A DNA stretch of 64,000 nt. Source: Batrachochytrium dendrobatidis JAM81 (lineage: Eukaryota; Chytridiomycota; Chytridiomycetes; Rhizophydiales). The notes beneath the pieces are model-generated. The model worked only from the letters and a program-made list of their open reading frames with translations. It did not search any database and was not told the DNA's origin. Numbering within the stretch: the first letter of the stretch is position 1; each line of letters starts with the position of its first letter. This document shows, one piece after another, positions 20,108 to 31,429 of this stretch. The stretch is from positions 57,226 to 121,225 of the forward strand of contig NW_006281106.1 of the NCBI RefSeq assembly GCF_000203795.2. Direction: 5' to 3'. The position numbers and the translations under genes are program-made.

Positions 20108-23100
20108 ATGAAATTGCCATCAAAACTTGATCAAAATTCAACTTTACTAATTTTATCAAACATGAAGTTGGATGATAACATGAAAGAGTTGATCCAACAC
20201 CTGGAAGATCTGAAACTGTTAACAACGGATGCTCAACTACACAAGGCTGATGAAATATGGGACAGACTGCTTGTGTTGATACTGGAGTTGGAAGAACAGA
20301 ATCGCAGTAAGTTTAATAGTTATTGTATTATTGATGAATTCAAATCATTTCTGACTTTGTATTGGTTTAGAGTGACAGAGTCTACAGATGTATTGCAGCG
20401 CTTACAGAGTATTGGACTGGAAAATATCACAGCCAAGTATTTGGAGTATAATCGACCCAGTTTACAGGTATTCATATATTGTAACAATAATGGATTGTTG
20501 TTCATGACTAAAATAATCAACATGTGCTGTGTAGATCGAAGTAATGAAGTTTACTGCAGTGTTTTTGAGAATGGTGTACAGTAATAATGAGTTCAAAATA
20601 TCTCAACGACTAAGCAATCAAATTGTACAACTCATGCAATCACCAAGTCGTCAAGTCAAAATGGCGGCAAGTCATGATTGATATTGATCAAATGATTGAC
20701 ATTCAACTCATCTAGTGTCAATATGCATATAGGCGATAAACACATGTACAGAGTTATACAAATATAAACGCTGGAGTGAGGAGTGTAAAATTGATTTTAA
20801 GCCAATGGTTGAGATTATTGTTCACGATTCTGATCAACAAGTGCTCACATTGGCGATTGGCCTGTTCTTGCAAGTTTGTCATGATATTGACGATGGAAAT
20901 GTATGTTTACAATGATACAATATTGGATCAGTTTGGACAGTGTCATGTCATGTCATGTTGATTTGGTTGTATACTTGACATTGAACAATATCATTAGTTT
21001 GGCATCGTGCTGTCAAGACTTGTTTCACGACTGGAATCATCCAATGGTCTAGTTGCTGTTGGGTTTATCAAAAATCTTCAAACCATGTATCGGAGTATTC
21101 ATCGTCATGACCGAGTAAAAGCAATGGAATGTGGCATCATTCCAGCAATAGTCAATACGCTCAGGTATGTGGTGTTATGCATGAATGTGTGTCCAGTCAT
21201 TACAATTGGTAAATTTGACATGGTTGGATTGATATGACATGACATGAATACAGGAGTGTCGATCAAGAAGTGATTTATGAAAGTATTGCTGCTATTGAGA
21301 ACTTTTGCAAACATGCAGATTGTGAAGTGATTTCAGCCGAGTTGATAAGGCTGGATTTGATTCAAACACTGAACGACTTGTGTATCAAACACAGCAACGA
21401 CTTTGCATTAAAAATGCGCATGATCTGGATAGCAGGAACAATTGCATCTGGTATGCGCGACTTTCCTGTATCGCTTGTACGATCGTTGGTTTTTGAGCAA
21501 TTGACGATATCAGTGTGTGATGTCGATATAGATGACTCTTTGTACCTGTTTAATAATGTCAGCGACATGATTCAGAAATCTACAAACAAGGCCGAGATGA
21601 TCAATGTGTTTCAAGAATATGGAATTGTAAAGCAGCTCATCACTATTTATTCACGTAGAGATGTAAATCTGTATGATTATGGTAGTAACACTAGTATTGT
21701 AAAACTAATCAAAACAATTGTTGATTTTGCCGATAATCATTCCGACAGTTCAATACGTACCGAGTTGGATCAAGGCGAGATGTTTGAAAATCTAATGGAT
21801 ATTGTAGATTTGAATACTGACTGCAATGGAAAAAGCAGAAGGGTTGCTGAGCAGATCATTGGAATGTGTTTTCAGCATCGGGTTCAGACTGCTAGTTCGA
21901 GCATTCAGCCATACAACGACAATGTCAAAATTGATACGAGTTCTGGAATGGCCGGATATGTACGTGGAGAGGTACGCACACTTGTCGAGATGCAGTATAT
22001 CCAATATCTGCAATCTATACTTTGCAAATCCATGTGGTGGATCGATATCACAAACCAGCATATTGTGGAGCAATGGAGGACTGACTCACTCGATCAGAAT
22101 ATATCACCATCAACATTTAATCTTGCATTGGAACAACTCGGGGTTTTTGTCAAACAGCTTGTTTGTAGTGGCAGTGATGGATTTGGCACAATTGTCCCAG
22201 GACCTGTTGAACTGACGTATATACTGGACAATGGCATACCTGACAATGTACACACGCGATTGATGACAAATGTATCGGATATTGAACATGGATCAAATCA
22301 CAACACTGGTCAAATGGTGCACAATCTGATTGATGCATCAATGTACAGTGTTGTATATGGACAAACGATGATTGCACCACTGAGTATACGATTCAAATAC
22401 ACCACAATGGTACCATGCGATATATTGTTATCGACTCAACTTGTTTCAGATATGCCCATCATTGACAGCAGTCCCGAGTTTATATCACGCAAGTTCCAAT
22501 GGCTTCCGAGTGAATTCCGTGTCGAACAGGATGGCAGTGTGACCATCAACTCATACATCAACAATCTGAATCCGATATGGCATCGAGACATGTACAAATG
22601 CATTGCCAAAATATTCAAATGTTTTGTCCCAATGTTTGAAAGTCTGTTCAGAACGATGGATCCAGTGTTCAAGTATATTGATATTCACAATGGCACAAAG
22701 GGATCTGAACCACCAAACCAGTCAGATCATGATGATATGGAACCAGACACTCGAGTCACTCGTCCCTGTATGTACCAACACTTCCGGAACATTTTGAATC
22801 CAAATATGAATCGGCAAAACCAGTGTCACTGCGTGGTCGTAATCTACAAGTCATTGTCAAACTCACCAACATTCAACTGACACCATCCAAATCTAAATAC
22901 GACGAGGGAAACTGGCACAATGAAGGTCCAATTAACGAATCGATTGTTGCAACTGGACTGTATTACTACAACGTGGAAAATATCACCACACCCAAACTCG
23001 ATTTCCGCGAGGCTGCTGATTGTTTTGATTATGAAATGGCATCTGATATGTATTGGAGAGATGTGTATGGCATTGATCGAGAATCACCACGCAATCAGTA

Positions 23101-23478
23101 TATAGGATCGCTTGAAGTACCAAATGGTCGATGTGCAGTTTATCCCAATCGATACCAACACAAAGAACAATCATTTGAACTTGCAGATCCAACTCAACCA
23201 GGACACTGCAAGATTCTGACATTTTTTGTAGTGAATCCATCTTGTCGGATTGTTTCGACTGCGCATGTGGCTCCACAACAATCACAATGGACAACTCGAG
23301 TCTTGACAAGACACACGTACCGCCTGAACTGTGGAATGATGCCACGCAGTATATTCAAGGTGTTCAATCACCAGCTGAAGCCAAACGCTATCGAGATGAA
23401 TTGACAAGAGCCCGAACTCGAATCACAGCAGCATACAACAAATACAGATATGAGCAGAAGTATAATCTTGATCGTTGA
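20108..23478 (+). CDS. ARM-like helical repeats fused to a DUF4246 domain, with one frame break
   Basis: Seven exons are proposed: 20108-20306, 20373-20467, 20535-20666, 20733-20900, 20998-21164, 21254-22767 and 22824-23478. The start may instead be the ATG at 20162. The intron at 20667-20732 begins GC and ends AG. The N-terminal half is helical and ARM-like (GLVAVGFIKNLQTMYR, IYESIAAIENFCKHADCEV). From about 21950 the protein matches DUF4246: RGEVRTLVEMQYIQYL, SYINNLNPIWHRDMYK, LQVIVKLTNIQLTP, IVATGLYYYNVENIT and FFVVNPSCRIVSTAHVAPQQ. Within the last exon the conserved C-terminus (THVPPELWND...) continues in another frame after about 23285-23300, with no plausible intron between. That indicates a small deletion or a sequencing error. 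DUF4246 proteins are widespread in fungi and uncharacterised; the catalytic role is unknown. Confidence 0.7.
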
Positions 23479-24357
23479 TAATTGATTGTGAGGTTGTGAT
23501 TTTACAACAATGAGTTGTGATGGTTTGATATGAACATGATGACTCGGACTCTATTCAGTCGGATCAACTCGACTACAATTGGTCGTGTATATTATGATTG
23601 ACACGATCAGTTGTAGTTGAACTCGAATACAGATTGACTGTTGAATCACAATGCGTGGTATCAGCAACATGATGTGCTATATAGTGGAATGTATACGCTA
23701 ATCTGACATGTGTCATGTAGTGTGTATTCGATCAATATGGGTATTAGTAATCAACAAGTCATACGATGTTTGTGTTTGAGTGATGGAATGGAATACAATG
23801 GAGTGGAATGAGTGCATCAATCCAGAATACGAGTCAATCATGATATATGATCATGATGTGTGGTTGATACAACTATATAGTGACAATCAATGTTGATATA
23901 ATAGCACACAACATGCAATGCCAACACAACAGTTGCAAGTCATTGATCATCAATGTGACATTGTGGTTGCAACATGAACTGCATTGTATTGATTCAGTTG
24001 ATTGATTGAATTACTGGACAATGTGCAGTGATGATTGATCGTGTCGAGTTGAATGTAAAATATCACCAAACCACGACATGTTTGAATCATGTCAACCACA
24101 ACACATATTGATGACCATCCAACAACTGAGCTGACATTCAGTTGTTAGATGGTCTTGTTTAAACATGTACCTACTTGTCCATATTGTGGCGCACCAACCC
24201 TTTTTAGGGTGGAAAAGGGTGGAATACACAATCAATCATATGATACTGGAATGCATAATCAAACAGCGATTTAACCAATATTGCGGTTATCATATAAATA
24301 GAGACCTCTTTAAAGCCACATTAATGGCAAAACACCATCAACCCTGACAACACAAAT
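23479..24357. other. Intergenic upstream of family B gene 3
   Basis: 23479-24180 shows no gene or clear repeat. From about 24188 the region matches the upstream region of family B gene 4 (31962 onward), including 'aaccctttttagggt' and 'aaccctgacaa', leading into the promoter block. Confidence 0.5.
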
Positions 24358-24420
24358 CCCTTAGGAAGGTCATCCAAGGAATATGCTTTTAATATTATCC
24401 ATTTAATGACAGATAAATAC
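24358..24420 (+). promoter_or_regulatory. Family B promoter blocks (gene 3)
   Basis: CCCTTAGGAAGGTCATCCA at 24358-24376, then GCTTTTAATATTAT and GATAAATA at about 24412, about 60 bases before the ATG. Order and spacing match the other three genes. Confidence 0.7.
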
Positions 24421-24477
24421 GACCCAAAACCGACACATCAAACAACCATATACAACTTGCTTAATCAAACCAGTAAA

Positions 24478-25275
24478 ATGAAACTCGCAGTCACAGTATT
24501 GTCATCAATCCTGGCCATCTGCTCGGTTACTACAGCCAATCCAGTCAATCCCAGTTCGGCTACAAGTACTGAAACTAGCACTTCAACAGCTCAGCCCACT
24601 GAAATTACAAGTACTGTATTCGAGGATCGGATAATTTCTTATGAAGAAGCTACACGTTTAGTTGATATTAGTCAACTTTCAGAGAGTGATATAGGTTTAA
24701 TCAAAGATTACCTAGAAACGGATCGAGAATATCAAGAGATGAAAAAAGTGTATGTCTTGGTCAAATCTGAAAGGCGTAGCCAACAAAAGTTGATAGACCA
24801 GCTGTATAAAGAATATTTGGAGCTGGTATATAAATATCAGCAAAACAAGAATAATCCAATGTGTCAAGAAATGGTTCAAAATTCTAAACTGATGCTTAAA
24901 GAAGCGAGAGAGAAACTCAAAAAGCTTCGAAAAGAGCGCCTGGAACTCAGTCAAAAATTTTTTGGTTTTAGTTTGCAATCGCATTTAAAAAAAGAAAAAC
25001 TCGCAGAACTCCTGTTCGGAAATGATATGGATTCATTATTACTTTTTTCTTGCATGGAGTTTCTGGAATCAAATCGTGATTTTGTTGAAAGCATATACGA
25101 ATTTCTCATTCTCCGACTAAACCAGCAGTCGGAATCCGAGCAAGTCTCTACTAGTGAAGCCCAGAGTTTATCATCATCAAGCGAAACGTTTATAGTTCAA
25201 CCCACTCAAACATCATCCAGTACACAGGCAACTTCTTCCAGTACACAAAGAGCTTCCAGACGTTCTCGTATATAA
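24478..25275 (+). CDS. Family B secreted protein 3 (function unknown)
   Basis: 265 residues. I use the ATG at 24478 because the upstream in-frame ATG at 24406 overlaps the TATA-like box and would bury the signal peptide MKLAVTVLSSILAICSVTTA. A Thr/Ser linker is followed by a long charged helical region with coiled-coil character (about residues 75-170, REYQEMKKVYVLVKSERR). A conserved LLFSCMEFLESN segment and a Ser/Thr/Gln-rich tail ending RASRRSRI complete it. Its nearest relative by layout and flanks is gene 4, and a protease gene or remnant lies downstream on the opposite strand in both places. Confidence 0.8.
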   Translation: MKLAVTVLSSILAICSVTTANPVNPSSATSTETSTSTAQPTEITSTVFEDRIISYEEATRLVDISQLSESDIGLIKDYLETDREYQEMKKVYVLVKSERRSQQKLIDQLYKEYLELVYKYQQNKNNPMCQEMVQNSKLMLKEAREKLKKLRKERLELSQKFFGFSLQSHLKKEKLAELLFGNDMDSLLLFSCMEFLESNRDFVESIYEFLILRLNQQSESEQVSTSEAQSLSSSSETFIVQPTQTSSSTQATSSSTQRASRRSRI

Positions 25276-25869
25276 AATTTCTTTGAGTTAAAAATACCTC
25301 GGATCAAGCTGAAGTCGACCCAAAAATGATGATTCACCCAACTGATTTGATTGCTAATATGGACTAGTTTCAACCGTGTTCACTGTATTTTTGTTTGAAT
25401 ATAATAAAATAAAATTACCTTTTGATATTGAATATTATATCTGATTATTGCACACAGTCTTGGTTGGCATGATATCATATTGTACATCGACACTTGTATT
25501 TCCAATACGATACAGTTGATTGTATATTGCATAGTTGTACACATTGATGATGCTGACATGCATGTGTGTATTGTGTCGATATGATATTGCTTGTCATGTC
25601 GTATTGGCACATGCAATACCAATACCAACAATAGTCATGTGTGTTGATATCAGATCCGACCAATTTGACTGGTTTGACTCGTTGATTGTGGTGTCAAAAT
25701 GGTTGCATCAATAGCCTGACTGATCACACATCAGTCGCAGTATCAACTCTGTCGTGTGTCAAGTACCATATGTTGAATATACAATGATCGTATACTGGTC
25801 GATTGGTGCAATATGATCACACATACTAATGGAATGTGATAATCATGGTATTTGCAGCAGTATACCATA
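25276..25869. repeat. Paralogous intergenic segment
   Basis: From about 25390 to 25869 the sequence matches about 33190-33580 downstream of family B gene 4, including 'cttggttggcatgatatcatattgtac' and the dispersed 'gatcgtatactggtcgattggtgcaatatgatcac' element. It links gene 3 to the protease remnant exactly as gene 4 is linked to the intact protease gene. Confidence 0.65.
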
Positions 25870-26166
25870 TTAAACTGATCCAATGCATGCACAGCTTGAA
25901 CACATCACACACATTACAATAAATGGCATGATACATACATCAACTCCATCAATATTAGATTTCATTGTGTAGCATTTCCTAATATCATCATCCAATTCAA
26001 CGGGTGATCGTTTTGATAGCCTATTGTTTGATGGACTGGTAATTCCAATTGGTGATTCTAATGCAAGTCGAACTGCAGCAACCGCTTGTAACGCAAGTAG
26101 AACGCATTCTAGAGTAATCAACATTGTATAGAGTAGTGTGATGAAAATGGGTTGAATCTGGTACAT
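25870..26166 (-). pseudogene. First-exon-only remnant of a pepsin-like protease gene
   Basis: The minus strand from about 26124 encodes the protease family's exon 1: signal peptide MLITLECVLLALQAVAAV, the Kex2-type LSKRSP site and the start of the mature body (YTMKSNIDGVD), ending at a normal GTATGT donor (about 25939). Beyond the donor, intron 1 sequence runs directly into the family's 3' flank at 25876-25912 instead of reaching exon 2. Exons 2-4 are absent, apparently deleted between two near-identical 35-bp sequences. No functional protease can be made. Confidence 0.8.
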
Positions 26167-27010
26167 GATTGCCGTTTTATAATGACGGCAGTTTCAAGGG
26201 TGACAATCAGCACTTTTCAAATGGATATTTAGAAAACGCCAAATACACCATGTAGGGCGGACAAGCTCAGAAACACCCTGTAGGGTGAATCAATATACAA
26301 GCATCACTGTTGGTGTATAATCAACCTCAGTAGTGTGCTGTGTCGATATTTCCAATTGTGGTCATGTATCCATAATCAGGTAATGCCAGATTATCGCTCT
26401 GATTATGGATAGTTATCATCACATTTACAATCCATTACTACAGCATATACTGTCACTGTATACCAAATACTTGACTGATTGTCCAATTGGTCATGTTTTG
26501 GATCACTCGGACACAACAGCATCAAACAGCCTGTTGTTGCAGTATTTCAAACCATGATTCTTCCGTTGGTATGACTACACAGTCATTTTAGGTTAATGTA
26601 GACTGTATACATCATACACTGCTGATTGTATCACAACATGATCAACATCAAACTCGGCAATCTGTCGCTGCTACACTGAATGAGTGACATTGTACTATAA
26701 TCAAATTGGAGATTGGCAGGTCGTTCAACAAACTGGCCGTGTCAACAGGTCAGATTGTCATCGTGTACATGAACCACAATGGATGATCATGTCATTCAAA
26801 TCATCACACAATCTACTGGTATATGCAATACAACACCACCAATACATTCCAAATCAAACCCAATCACAAACGTGGTGTTGAATCCAATGCATGCGAGTAC
26901 TTTTTAAACACATGATACACACTGATGGTGATGGTTGCTGACAGTCACATTACAGTGTACATGTCCAATAGTGTCCACTGTCATGTCGATCGTTGCTATC
27001 CGTGATATCC
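26167..27010. repeat. Inverted repeat arm, protease upstream region
   Basis: Reverse match to about 1055-1950. It includes the family's promoter-side sequence ('ggtgtataatcaacc' near 26310) and the conserved HEPQWMIMSFKS frame on the plus strand (about 26771-26880). Confidence 0.6.
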
Positions 27011-27947
27011 AACTAGATCACAATCAGTATCTAACAAATACAACACAGTAAACTAGTCACGAGTATCCAAGAGTATATCAATTGATGTGATCCAACAAAA
27101 CAGCAGAGTATTGACTGCTTTGTTAAAGTGCATTCAATCAAGACACTCCAGTATCTCGAGTAGAAATATCAGATCTGTTCACCCTTGTACTGAATCCGCA
27201 ATAAATCGCACAGATTAGAAACAAAGTTTGGACAAATCGAAATGGCTCAAATTTACAGCTGAAACCAAAATGGTATACAATCGCATTCATGTAGAGTTGA
27301 ACACTATCTTGCAGTGATTGACTGTTGGTTTGGAATAAACAATGTTGAATATTGGTTGTAGTTTTGTACTTGACATTGACTATTGACTCAATATACATTA
27401 TGAATTATTATAAACAGTGTCAGTGATATGATGCTCACAAACTATGATTTGAACTGGAATAGTTCTGAACCGGCGTTTGTTGTTTCTGTTGTGTTCTGAA
27501 TCACGAATACAATTACGATCTAGTTCAACAACAATGATGACACATGTCAGTAATGCAACTGTTGTTTGTATGCCAATCACCATCAACGATGGCACTGACT
27601 GTTTACTACACACCGACAGTGTTATTTAGCAGTCCATTTATGTCAGTTTGAAATGCAATATATGCGGTGTGGTATTGATGGTGTTGTATTGACATAAAAC
27701 AACACTAATTGACCAATATCAAACCAGTCGATGACACAATCTACATCCGACTTGAACAAATGTATTGCTACGTTTGTTGTAAAATACACGACATGGTCAG
27801 TTGGTGATATCATGCAACTGACAAGTGATTGCAAGTCCAACTGATAGTTACATGCAGTACGCAATCAATAATATGGTTGTTGACCCATTCACAATACTCG
27901 ACAAATATCAACATCAGAAAGCTTAAATTTATTCAAAATCAAATTCA
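27011..27947. other. Intergenic, mostly unassigned
   Basis: 27487-27650 repeats sequence seen at 13732-13830 and 29583-29760. 27840-27947 is the family A 3' flank in reverse. The rest contains only short frames without recognisable character. Confidence 0.45.
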
Positions 27948-29084
27948 TCAATCCGAATCCGAATCTGATTCCGGCTCCTCAAAATCCAAAGCATGCCTTT
28001 TCATAAACCTTTTCAATTGTTGTCTGATATCGTTTACTTTGTTCCTTGCCGTTATATACTCTTGTTTCAATCGACTTTTAGCTTCCAGGATGTATTGTAA
28101 CTCCGATATCTTTTGGCTCGTTGCTGGCTGTTGTTTGAATTCAAAGTTTACATATCTACGATATGCTTTCAGCTTTTTCTTTTTTATTACTGTAAACGCT
28201 GCAAGTTTTTTTTCTATACGATTAAAGGTTTCCCGATATCTTCCGTTTAATCCAGCCACTTGATTTGTAACAGTGTTGGCAGACCTATCTTGGTCAATTG
28301 GTTGCTGCTGGGCTTGACTGGAAGTGCTTGGACTGACTCGATCAATTAGGCGTTTCCGGCCCCGTTTGGAAGTGCTTGGACCAGGTTGATCCATTGGGAG
28401 TTGCTGATCCTGGTTTGAATTGATTGAATTGACTTGATCAATCAAGTCTCGCCAGTTCTTCGGAATACCTGGATCGGGTTTGTCGATCATGGCTTTCCAA
28501 TCTTGTTTGGAAGTGCTTGGACCCAGTTCATCAATTGGTTGTTGCTGGTCCTGGTTGTAAACTTTTGAAATCACTGCATCAATCGTTTTTTGCCAGTCTT
28601 CACGAGTCCTTGAACCGATTTCATTCATTATGAGCTTCCAATATTCGTTGGGAGTGTTTGGAATGTGTTGGTTCATTTGCCGTTTTCGACTTTGTCTGAG
28701 AGTACTTGAACTGTGCTGATTTATGGGCTGTTGTTGGTCTTGGTTGGGTTTTTTTGAATTGATTATATCCATTATTTCTTGCCAGTCTTTGTCGGGAATT
28801 TCTGGAACAGGCTCATTGGTTGAACCAGACACTTGACTGGAAGTGCCTGAACTGGGTTCATCCACTGGTTGATGTTGGTCTTGATTGAAAATGCTTAAAT
28901 CAATTGCATCAATTACTTCTTGCCAGTCTTGGTCGAAAGTGTCTAAATCGGGATCATTAGTTGGGCTGGACACTTGACTGGAAGTGCTTGATGCATGAGG
29001 TAAACCATCTTTTTTAAACGGTATCAGTATTGCATTAGTGGTTACTGCTACAGTCAGTACGAATAAAATATCAACCAATTTCAT
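27948..29084 (-). CDS. Family A secreted protein 4 (function unknown)
   Basis: 378 residues from ATG 29084. Signal peptide MKLVDILFVLTVAVTTNA. The middle contains degenerate modules (NQDQQQPIDE, DWQEVIDAI, SSSTLRQSRKR) close to those of gene 2, including shared blocks such as NSNQDQQLPMDQPGPSTSKR. The C-terminal domain is the family's charged helix but diverged: the SGSRHDPE stretch is missing and it ends EEPESDSDSD, an unusual acidic tail. Confidence 0.8.
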   Translation of the reverse strand: MKLVDILFVLTVAVTTNAILIPFKKDGLPHASSTSSQVSSPTNDPDLDTFDQDWQEVIDAIDLSIFNQDQHQPVDEPSSGTSSQVSGSTNEPVPEIPDKDWQEIMDIINSKKPNQDQQQPINQHSSSTLRQSRKRQMNQHIPNTPNEYWKLIMNEIGSRTREDWQKTIDAVISKVYNQDQQQPIDELGPSTSKQDWKAMIDKPDPGIPKNWRDLIDQVNSINSNQDQQLPMDQPGPSTSKRGRKRLIDRVSPSTSSQAQQQPIDQDRSANTVTNQVAGLNGRYRETFNRIEKKLAAFTVIKKKKLKAYRRYVNFEFKQQPATSQKISELQYILEAKSRLKQEYITARNKVNDIRQQLKRFMKRHALDFEEPESDSDSD

Positions 29085-29189
29085 CAGACTGGTCAATGAG
29101 TTTAAACAATTAGTAGAAAGTAGAGTATTGGAACTGGTGTCAATTATAGGACTGAAAGCACTCGATTGTATTTGTATGTTTTGTATATC

Positions 29190-29209
29190 AAATCAACCCT
29201 AACCCTTAT
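29190..29209 (-). promoter_or_regulatory. Family A promoter block (gene 4)
   Basis: AAATCAACCCTAACCCTTAT, a two-base variant of the block in genes 1, 2, 3 and 5, about 106 bases upstream of ATG 29084. The downstream TATA-like element is degenerate, as in gene 2. Confidence 0.65.
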
Positions 29210-29975
29210 AGGTTAACTCATGGCACAGGGTTATTTAATTGCTTGTGGTGAGCTACTATCAAACTAGATAGTATTCTGTTTCCTGGTCATAGTACCGTAT
29301 TATGCTTTCATGACCCTTTGATCAGATATTTTGAAAAGCACTCTTCGGGAGTGTTGTTTAACCGCAAACGCTTTGCTTTACAACCGTATTCATGTAACTG
29401 TATTCTGCATTGTGTGTTTGATATACAGCCATCATCATATGACACACAATCAGACTATAATGTTGAATCTACACTTTGTGCACTCTTAGTAATCATACAT
29501 TATACGATCAACAAGTTTGAACCCACATTCACGTATTGTGTTTGACTGTCAATGTTGTCAATACAACTCTGTACACACATGTGTTGTATTCTGAATCACG
29601 GATACGATTTCAATCTAGTTCAACAACAATCATGACACATGTCAGTAATGCAACTGTTGTTTGCATGTCAATCACCACCAACAATACCACTGTATTATCA
29701 ACCAGTCCATGACACTGACTGTTTATTATACATAAACATTGTTATTTGGTGGTCCATTTATGATAATACGGTTGTAAAACAAAGCGTTTGCGGTTAAACA
29801 ACACACTCGAAGGATGCTTTTCAATATACCTGATCAAAGGGTCGTAAAAGCATCATCCAATCAACACGATCATCAAATTGATCAATATGATATTATGGCT
29901 AGGGAGCATCATACTATCTAGTTTGATAGTAGCTCACCACAAGCAATCTAATAGCCCTGTGTTGTTGGTTAAACT
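29210..29975. repeat. Shared divergent upstream region of family A genes 4 and 5
   Basis: Two family A upstream regions lie head to head. The element 'gtttaaccgcaaacgctttg...ttacaaccgta' occurs at about 29350-29395 on one strand and at about 29765-29805 in reverse. Between them, 29460-29760 repeats sequence from about 13620-13800 and 27487-27650. No gene. Confidence 0.6.
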
Positions 29976-30015
29976 AAAAGGGTTAGGGTTGGTTTAATAT
30001 ACAGAAATATAAATA
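29976..30015 (+). promoter_or_regulatory. Family A promoter block and TATA box (gene 5)
   Basis: AAAAGGGTTAGGGTTGGTTT at 29976-29995 and TATAAATA at 30008-30015, 86 bases before the ATG. The block is identical to that of gene 1. Confidence 0.75.
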
Positions 30016-30100
30016 TGATGAAATATGTCCAGTTTTATAATTCACATCAATCTCAATACTCTACTTTTGTACTAATAGTTTAAACACATTGATCGATTTG

Positions 30101-30826
30101 ATGAAATTGGTTGATATTCTATTTTTACTGACTGCGGCAGCAACCGCTAATGCAATATTGATACCGTTTAAAAAAGATGGTTTACCTCACGCATCAAGCA
30201 CTTCCAGTCAAGTGTCCAGCACAACTAATGAGCCTGTTGCATACACTTACAATGAATACCAAGAACCAATGGATATATCTGAGCCAGGTACTTTCAACCA
30301 AGATCAACAACAGGCAATGGATTCAGACACTTTTAATGAATACCAGGAACAAATGGATATATCTGAGCCAGGTACTTCCAGTCAAGATCAACAACAGGCA
30401 ATGGATTCAGACACTTTTAATGAATACCAGGAACAAATGGATACATCTGACCCAGGTACTTACAGTCAAGACCAAAAACAGTCAATGGACAAAGAGCCGG
30501 GAAATACTGGGTCGAATCAAGCGATTGTATTAAGCGAACAGGATCAGAGAGCTCTTAGTGATATAAAGAAAAAACTTAAATTGTCTAAAGAAATACAAAA
30601 GAAAAAATTACAAGCATATTCTAAATATAAAACTGCTGGACTCAAACAACGATTGGCGTTATCAAGAGGGGAAAATATATCTGGATCAAGGCACAATCCA
30701 GAAGTTGAAAAGCAATTGGAACAAGAGTATGTAGCGGCAATTACAAGAGTAACCGGTATCAGACAACAATTGAAAGCGTTTATGGAGAGGTATGGTTTGG
30801 AGTTTAAAGAGCCGAATTCGAATTGA
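30101..30826 (+). CDS. Family A secreted protein 5 (function unknown)
   Basis: 241 residues, the shortest member. Signal peptide and first 50 residues are almost identical to gene 3. The repeat section has only three short units (DTFNEYQEQMD, SEPGTSSQDQQQAMDS). The C-terminal helical domain (KKKLKLSKEIQKKKLQAY...) ends FKEPNSN as in gene 3. An AATAAA lies at 30852-30857. Genes 3 and 5 with their flanks form an inverted pair, so one probably arose from the other, with later gain or loss of repeat units. Confidence 0.8.
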   Translation: MKLVDILFLLTAAATANAILIPFKKDGLPHASSTSSQVSSTTNEPVAYTYNEYQEPMDISEPGTFNQDQQQAMDSDTFNEYQEQMDISEPGTSSQDQQQAMDSDTFNEYQEQMDTSDPGTYSQDQKQSMDKEPGNTGSNQAIVLSEQDQRALSDIKKKLKLSKEIQKKKLQAYSKYKTAGLKQRLALSRGENISGSRHNPEVEKQLEQEYVAAITRVTGIRQQLKAFMERYGLEFKEPNSN

Positions 30827-31320
30827 TGATGTGTCAATGAATTTAATTTTGAATAAATTTAAGCTTTCTGATGTGTTGATATTTGTCGAGTATTGTGAAT
30901 GGGTCAACAATCATATTATTGATTGCGTACTGTGTTGGGTATTACATCAACAGTTATTTGGTTGTTGATTGATACATTGGCATGGCTTGTTCCATATACA
31001 TCAATGACACTGTTATTTAGTGGTCCATTTACATCAATATGGCTGCAAGTTGTCGGTATATCACGTATTATGGACATGGCTTTAATATTGCCATCCGATT
31101 CCATCACATTGTTGCTGATACATCACTGTAACACTACATGTCTCCAATACTGGCATGTTGGCATGTGGTGCACCAAGTTGATTGTATTGCTACGTGACAT
31201 GCTCCAACCTGTTTGGATTACAGTCGTGCAACATATTGATATCATACACATGTGATACTGGCCACCAACAAAGTGAGCAGTGGTATCCAATTGATTATCC
31301 AATCCCATAATCAATGCATT
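30827..31320 (+). repeat. Extended 3' flank of family A gene 5 with a conserved antisense frame
   Basis: Inverted copy of 17210-17702. On the minus strand, 31107-30916 holds a 63-codon frame nearly identical to that at 17420-17611 (IDVNGPLNNSVIDVYGTSHA then NVSINNQITVDV). A partial copy also occurs at 13810-13940. It may be a small protein gene fragment carried along with family A genes, or simply conserved because the duplication is recent. Confidence 0.6.
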
Positions 31321-31429
31321 TCAGCACACTCCACTGCATGCACTGGATCATGACAACAACCTATACAATACATATCAATTGATACAATCACCAACCATTG
31401 CATGATTTCAGTTGCCAATCAAGTCGACA

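Noticed and set aside
22768..22823. Apparent first frameshift in the DUF4246 gene
   Set aside because: A GTATGT...CCAG intron of 56 nt joins the two frames exactly and places the conserved LQVIVKL segment in frame, so no mutation is needed.
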